A DNA stretch of 17,152 nt, from assembly GCA_945878385.1 (NCBI GenBank), contig CAMCTE010000032.1:1-17152 (forward strand), read 5' to 3'. This document shows, piece by piece, positions 13,896-17,152 of this stretch. Numbering within the stretch: the stretch's first letter is position 1; every line of letters starts with the position of its first letter. This DNA comes from Azohydromonas lata NBRC 102462 (GTDB taxonomy: Bacteria; Pseudomonadota; Gammaproteobacteria; Burkholderiales; Burkholderiaceae_C). Below the pieces are notes generated by a model. It had not been told where the DNA came from. It worked only from the letters and a program-made list of their open reading frames with translations, and made no database searches. A program made the position numbers and the translations under genes.

Positions 13896-16115
13896 GGCCG
13901 AGGGGGGAGCTCGCCGTCGCGCACGGGAGCGGGCCAACACCCGCGCGGCTGCGCCGAACCGTTCGTGCAAGGCAAAGGGGTCTGTGACTGGCCACGCCGC
14001 AGGCAGCGCCCCAGCGGCCGATTCCAGCGGCCGCACCACGCCCCACAACCCTGCCCGGGCGGGCAAGGCTGCCAGTGCCGCTGGCCATTCGACAGGCCGC
14101 CCCATCACCAAAGCGCCGGCCGGTCCCACCAACAGCGCCAAACGGTGGTCTGCGAGCTGAAGAAAGACCCATTGCGGGACGGTCTCGGGCGATTCATCGG
14201 AACGGATCAGCGCGGTCAGTTGGGTCGCCGGCCATTCCACCCCACCGTGCTCGACGGTGCCCACCTGAAGTGCTTGCTCGACCTCGGCGGCAGACGCCCA
14301 GCGGCTGGCCACCACCCAAAGGGCAGGCACATGCAGCTGCACAGCACCGGCACGCACTGGCTGCAAGGGCACGCGCGACACCAGGTTAGGGAAGTCCAAT
14401 TCCCAGGCCGATGCCGACGGGCCCGTGACCCTCAGCGCTCCACCACGGGCGGCCATCCAGGTCGCCAATGTCTGTGCTTGGGAGCAGACTTCGTCGGCCC
14501 ATTCGGTATCGGCCCCATCCCCCAACCGAAGGCGCAACCCTCCGTCCAACGCGCTCGCGGTCAGGCGCAGGGGCGCGTCCACGCCCTGCTCGATCCGAGA
14601 GGCCACCCACTGCTCCAAGACCGGCATCACGCGATGGGCCCATTCGGGGTCCAAACGATGTTGAACACCTTCGATGTCGAAGTCGATGGTTCGGCCCCGC
14701 TCACGGGCCACACGGCGCGCGGTGCGAAACAGGGTGACCGACCAAGACTCCAGAGGGACACAGGTGGCGTCTTCCATGCGCTGGGCCAGCAATTGCCGGC
14801 TCGCGCCATCGTGCCCGCTTGCCAACAGTTGTGCCACCCAGCCCTGAACCTGGCCTGCCGCCAAGCGCAGCAAGGGTTCCGTGACCGGGTCGCCCGCTGC
14901 GCTGCCCTCTCCAGGCAATGGGTCCGCAAGGGCCGAATCGCGGCCCGCTTCTTCCAAGGTTTGCCCGGTGGTGGAGTCGGGCCAGGCCGACCAGTCGAGG
15001 GCCCACCACCAGGGCGCCACGCGTGGCGCAGGGGGTGGTTGCACTATGGGCAACGGTACAGCGAAGGTTGGCGCAGGCGGCTCTTCGTCAGCCACTGGGA
15101 GCGCTTCTTCAAGGGGCGGCTCTGGCTCAGCGGCTTGGAAAGACTCTTCAACGAGAAGCTCGGCTGGCACCGCGGGCTTTGGCGTCTCATCGGGCAACGG
15201 CGGCAGCAGGGCCGCCGGTACGGTTTCGCCCACCAGGTCCATGAGTTCCAGGAACAGCTGCTGCAGCCGACAGTCGGTATCCAGCAACACCGTGGCGTCG
15301 AACGCGCCGCCACCTTCCAGCAGTTCATCCACCCGCTGCTCGCCTTCCTGGGCAATCGCCGCCAGGCGGCTCAGCCCCATGGACGATGCGGCCACGCCCA
15401 CGGCCTGGAAGGACCGACACAGCACCATCTGCTCGGCATAGTCCGCCGGTTCATGCCGCAGGGCCTGCAACGAGAGTTCGGCGCTGCGCAGCAACTCCCG
15501 GGTTTCAATCAGAAACAACTGGTTGCTGCCGCTCAGTCCTTCGACCGGCACCGCCCACCAATCGCGCCCGACAAGGGGTGCATCCGGTGCCGGAACGCCA
15601 GCGCCAGCGGTCTCGCCGCCGCGCGTCGATTCGACGGGCGCCGCCCAAGTCGCCTGTTCACTCACGGGCGCCACTGCATCCGCGGCAACGCCTGCTGCCG
15701 CAGGCGTCGAGCGTTGCAGCAACTGCATCGACCAATCCGGGTCGCGCGCAGCCAGGCACTTGCGCAGCTTGAGGTCGGCCAAGCGGTCTTGGGTCAACAC
15801 CAACGCGGTGGCCAGGGAGCCGGGCAGGGGCGCCTGTGGATCCTCAACCAGGTCCACCAAGGCCTGCAGGGCATCCATGAGCGAGCCCGAACCTTCGGTG
15901 CCGCCCAGGGCTCGGTGCAGGTCGCGCAGGCCCTGCGCGGCACGGGCGCGCTGCGGGTGCAGGGCCACTGACTGCCCTGCAGGCATCAGCGCATTCGCTT
16001 CGGTTTGGGTCGCCTCATCCCACCAGCCCGCAAGCGCAGACGCCAAGGTGCTCCAGTCCAGCGCGGTATCGGCAGGCGGGCCCTCGGCAGCTTGAAACGA
16101 TCCCGGCGCACTCAC
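13893..16115 (-). CDS. CheA/ChpA (PilL)-like protein with degenerate Hpt and kinase domains
   Basis: A 740-residue protein that keeps the layout of a chemotaxis histidine kinase without its catalytic residues. Residues 54-130 are helical and loosely like the N-terminal part of ChpA. Residues 200-295 resemble an Hpt domain, but the usual FHTLKGS is FQAVGVA, so the phosphorylated His is Gln237. Residues 304-370 are a Pro/Glu/Ala linker. Residues 440-580 match the dimer/ATPase region (LLAQRMEDATCVPLESW, then EQWVASRIEQG where kinases have LRNAVDHG), with the N-box Asn replaced, DxGxG reduced to G532-DGAD536, and the lid/G2 region nearly absent. The rest (590-705) is a weak CheW-like domain. The GTG at 16115 overlaps the CheW-like stop as GTGA and has GAGG 11 nt upstream; a longer frame to 16205 was rejected. 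The assignment is by my own alignment. Confidence 0.72.
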   Translation of the reverse strand: MSAPGSFQAAEGPPADTALDWSTLASALAGWWDEATQTEANALMPAGQSVALHPQRARAAQGLRDLHRALGGTEGSGSLMDALQALVDLVEDPQAPLPGSLATALVLTQDRLADLKLRKCLAARDPDWSMQLLQRSTPAAAGVAADAVAPVSEQATWAAPVESTRGGETAGAGVPAPDAPLVGRDWWAVPVEGLSGSNQLFLIETRELLRSAELSLQALRHEPADYAEQMVLCRSFQAVGVAASSMGLSRLAAIAQEGEQRVDELLEGGGAFDATVLLDTDCRLQQLFLELMDLVGETVPAALLPPLPDETPKPAVPAELLVEESFQAAEPEPPLEEALPVADEEPPAPTFAVPLPIVQPPPAPRVAPWWWALDWSAWPDSTTGQTLEEAGRDSALADPLPGEGSAAGDPVTEPLLRLAAGQVQGWVAQLLASGHDGASRQLLAQRMEDATCVPLESWSVTLFRTARRVARERGRTIDFDIEGVQHRLDPEWAHRVMPVLEQWVASRIEQGVDAPLRLTASALDGGLRLRLGDGADTEWADEVCSQAQTLATWMAARGGALRVTGPSASAWELDFPNLVSRVPLQPVRAGAVQLHVPALWVVASRWASAAEVEQALQVGTVEHGGVEWPATQLTALIRSDESPETVPQWVFLQLADHRLALLVGPAGALVMGRPVEWPAALAALPARAGLWGVVRPLESAAGALPAAWPVTDPFALHERFGAAARVLARSRARRRAPPSA

Positions 16116-16630
16116 GACTGCAGTTCCCTCAACCGTGGATGGGCCAAAAGTTGCAGCAGGCAAAGTCGATCGGCTTCGATCCCCTGACCATCGTCGCCGA
16201 CCCATACCGCGCGCCCAATCGAAAAGTGGGGGCGAGAACGCGCGAGCAAAAGGGCCTGCGGCCGGTCTGCCATGCCCTGCGCCGCCAACAAATCGGCGGG
16301 CACCGCGCCATCCTCGTCCAAGCGCACTTCAACTTGGGCAAAAACCGGTTCGGCCTCGTGAACCTGCAGCGCCCAGCCCACGCCCACGCCCGCATGGGGC
16401 AGGAGCAGACAGCCCGAGAGGGCCTTGGCCACGCCGAGAAACCGCCCCAGGTCAAGCACACCCATCAAGCCGCCCTGCACCAGGGCCACACCCGCCAGCC
16501 ACGAGGGCACATGGTGCACTGCTTGAACGGTCGCACCCCGCTCAATGCGGTTCACCTGGTCGGCAGCGATGAAAAACCGATAGGCGGCCACTTTCACGCA
16601 CCAACCCACGGGTGGCGTGGCATCACTCAC
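16112..16630 (-). CDS. CheW-like (PilI-type) coupling protein
   Basis: A 172-residue protein resembling the CheW/PilI adaptors that link receptors to CheA kinases. It begins with a short tail and then KVAAYRFFIAADQVNRIE (13-30), the first strand pair, followed by VPSWLAGVALVQGGLMGVLDLGRFLG (about 41-66), the typical 'WLxGvxNxRGxLxPVxDLxxFLG' signature of this family. Later strands include a Gly/Val-rich GVGVGWALQV. The C-terminal 60 residues are not well conserved. I chose the GTG at 16630 because it overlaps the receiver gene stop as GTGA; a longer frame to 16810 lies inside the receiver gene. With no receptor gene beside it, its partner in this genome is unknown; the CheA-like protein next door is the best guess. 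Confidence 0.78.
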   Translation of the reverse strand: MSDATPPVGWCVKVAAYRFFIAADQVNRIERGATVQAVHHVPSWLAGVALVQGGLMGVLDLGRFLGVAKALSGCLLLPHAGVGVGWALQVHEAEPVFAQVEVRLDEDGAVPADLLAAQGMADRPQALLLARSRPHFSIGRAVWVGDDGQGIEADRLCLLQLLAHPRLRELQS

Positions 16631-17004
16631 GAGGCTGCCACCGCTTGCAGCACATCCACCATCAGCCGGGGCGCGAAGGGCTTGGCCAGCACATCCCAGC
16701 CCGGCGCCTGCCCCGCGGTCAGCAAGGCCCAAGCTCGAGCCTGCGGCAACTGGGCCGAGTGCACCAACATCACCACCGGCCTGCCCTGCAACGCCGGCTC
16801 GTTCTGCCACAGGCTGCTGAGTTCCAGCCCATCAAGCTCTGGCAAATCCCAGGCCACAAAGGCGGCATCGAACCCTTGGGACCGCGCCAGTTCCCAGGCC
16901 GTCAGTCCATCGTGGGCCGTGATCGGTTCGTGACCGGCGGCCTGCAAGGCCTGCCGGGCGCCATCCCTCAAGGTGGCGTCGTGATCAGCCACCAAAACCC
17001 GCAT
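16627..17004 (-). CDS. Receiver-domain protein lacking the phosphoacceptor Asp (PilG/CheY-like)
   Basis: A single-domain response-regulator fold of 125 residues with no output domain. Strand 1 and the acidic pocket read VLVADHD (3-9): Asp7 is kept but the second acidic position is His8. The segment after the third strand is FVAWDLPELDG (49-59); aligned with the usual LLDWMLPGMDG, the phosphoacceptor Asp is Ala51. The switch Thr/Ser after strand 4 is Val81 (VVMLVH), while Lys108-Pro109 is intact. So it should not be phosphorylated in the normal way. The ATG at 17004 overlaps the rubredoxin stop as TGATG, and the fold begins at residue 2, supporting this start. It fits the PilG position of a Pil-Chp operon. 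Confidence 0.85.
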   Translation of the reverse strand: MRVLVADHDATLRDGARQALQAAGHEPITAHDGLTAWELARSQGFDAAFVAWDLPELDGLELSSLWQNEPALQGRPVVMLVHSAQLPQARAWALLTAGQAPGWDVLAKPFAPRLMVDVLQAVAAS

Positions 17005-17152
17005 CAGATCTGAACCATCTCAAAATCCTCCTTGCGCGCACCGCATTCCGGGCAGGTCCAGTTCATGGGCACATCGGCCCAGGCGGTGCCCGGTGCGATG
17101 CCATGCTCGGCGTCGCCAGCGGCCTCGTCGTAGATCAAGCCGCAAATGAGGC
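17004..17152 (-). CDS. Rubredoxin (5' part beyond window edge)
   Basis: The last 48 residues of a rubredoxin, a small iron protein that carries single electrons. It has the second half of the first Cys pair (ICG, preceded by two bases that fit a TGC Cys codon), GLIYDEAAGD, GIAPGTAWADVP, and the second pair CPECGA, ending in KEDFEMVQI. About six to ten N-terminal residues are outside the window. The stop codon shares its A with the receiver ATG (TGATG), so the gene is translationally coupled to the chemosensory-like genes. Rubredoxin next to pilG-type genes is a recurring arrangement in Burkholderiales as I recall; its functional meaning is unknown. Confidence 0.93.
   Translation of the reverse strand, partial: LICGLIYDEAAGDAEHGIAPGTAWADVPMNWTCPECGARKEDFEMVQI

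Noticed and set aside
13875..15971. A 698-codon open frame on the plus strand opposite the CheA-like gene
   Set aside because: It has no recognisable domain, is rich in Arg/Gln/His/Gly, and overlaps phr at its start. Long antisense frames are expected opposite genes with high third-position GC; the minus strand has the coupled starts and family signatures.
16116..16205. Longer N-terminus for the CheA-like protein (30 extra residues)
   Set aside because: It would lie inside the CheW-like gene; the GTG at 16115 overlaps that gene's stop as GTGA and has a GAGG upstream.
17027..17033. AAGGAGG near the end of the rubredoxin gene as ribosome site for the receiver gene
   Set aside because: It is 22 nt from the receiver ATG, too far, and it encodes the conserved Lys-Glu of rubredoxin.

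Overview
The window is GC-rich, densely packed chromosomal DNA from a Gram-negative bacterium. Gene content and protein character point to a betaproteobacterium of the order Burkholderiales, probably Comamonadaceae: SlmA, AlgH-RuvX-PyrR-PyrB-PyrC', argB next to a HAD pyrimidine nucleotidase, and a rubredoxin beside Pil-Chp-like genes. This placement is inference from family knowledge, with no database search. There are no tRNA or rRNA genes, CRISPR arrays, insertion sequences or phage genes, and no gene-free stretch above 300 bases. The largest non-coding gap is 82 bp (6024-6105), where I see no clear signal.

All genes except phr lie on the minus strand, so transcription runs from high to low coordinates. 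(i) 17152-13893: the end of a rubredoxin gene, then a receiver-like, a CheW-like and a CheA/ChpA-like gene, all joined by stop/start overlaps (TGATG, GTGA, GTGA). (ii) 12356-13852: a class I photolyase on the plus strand, convergent with the CheA-like gene and divergent from algH. (iii) 12322-7738: algH, ruvX, pyrR, pyrB, pyrC' and a PlsC-type acyltransferase, as one compact operon. (iv) 7701-4691: argB, a HAD nucleotidase, slmA and the metallophosphoesterase pdeM. (v) 4654-371: glgC, glgA, a DUF815 AAA-type ATPase and a NUDIX hydrolase, tightly spaced. (vi) 318-1: hisI, cut by the window edge.

Most genes are housekeeping. PyrR, PyrB and PyrC' serve pyrimidine synthesis, with PyrC' a catalytically dead dihydroorotase that in related systems is a structural partner of aspartate transcarbamoylase. 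ArgB is the second step of arginine synthesis and HisI is a histidine-pathway step. GlgC and GlgA make ADP-glucose and glycogen. The NUDIX hydrolase, PdeM and photolyase concern nucleotide sanitation and DNA repair, and SlmA concerns nucleoid occlusion.

The most unusual part is the chemosensory-like module at 13893-17004. The receiver lacks its phosphoacceptor Asp (Ala51). The CheA-like protein lacks the Hpt His (Gln237), the N-box Asn, an intact DxGxG box and most of the ATP lid. No methyl-accepting receptor gene lies between them. The reading frames are intact and translationally coupled, so this looks like a maintained pseudo-phosphorelay rather than random decay, although early decay of a Pil-Chp system cannot be excluded from one genome.
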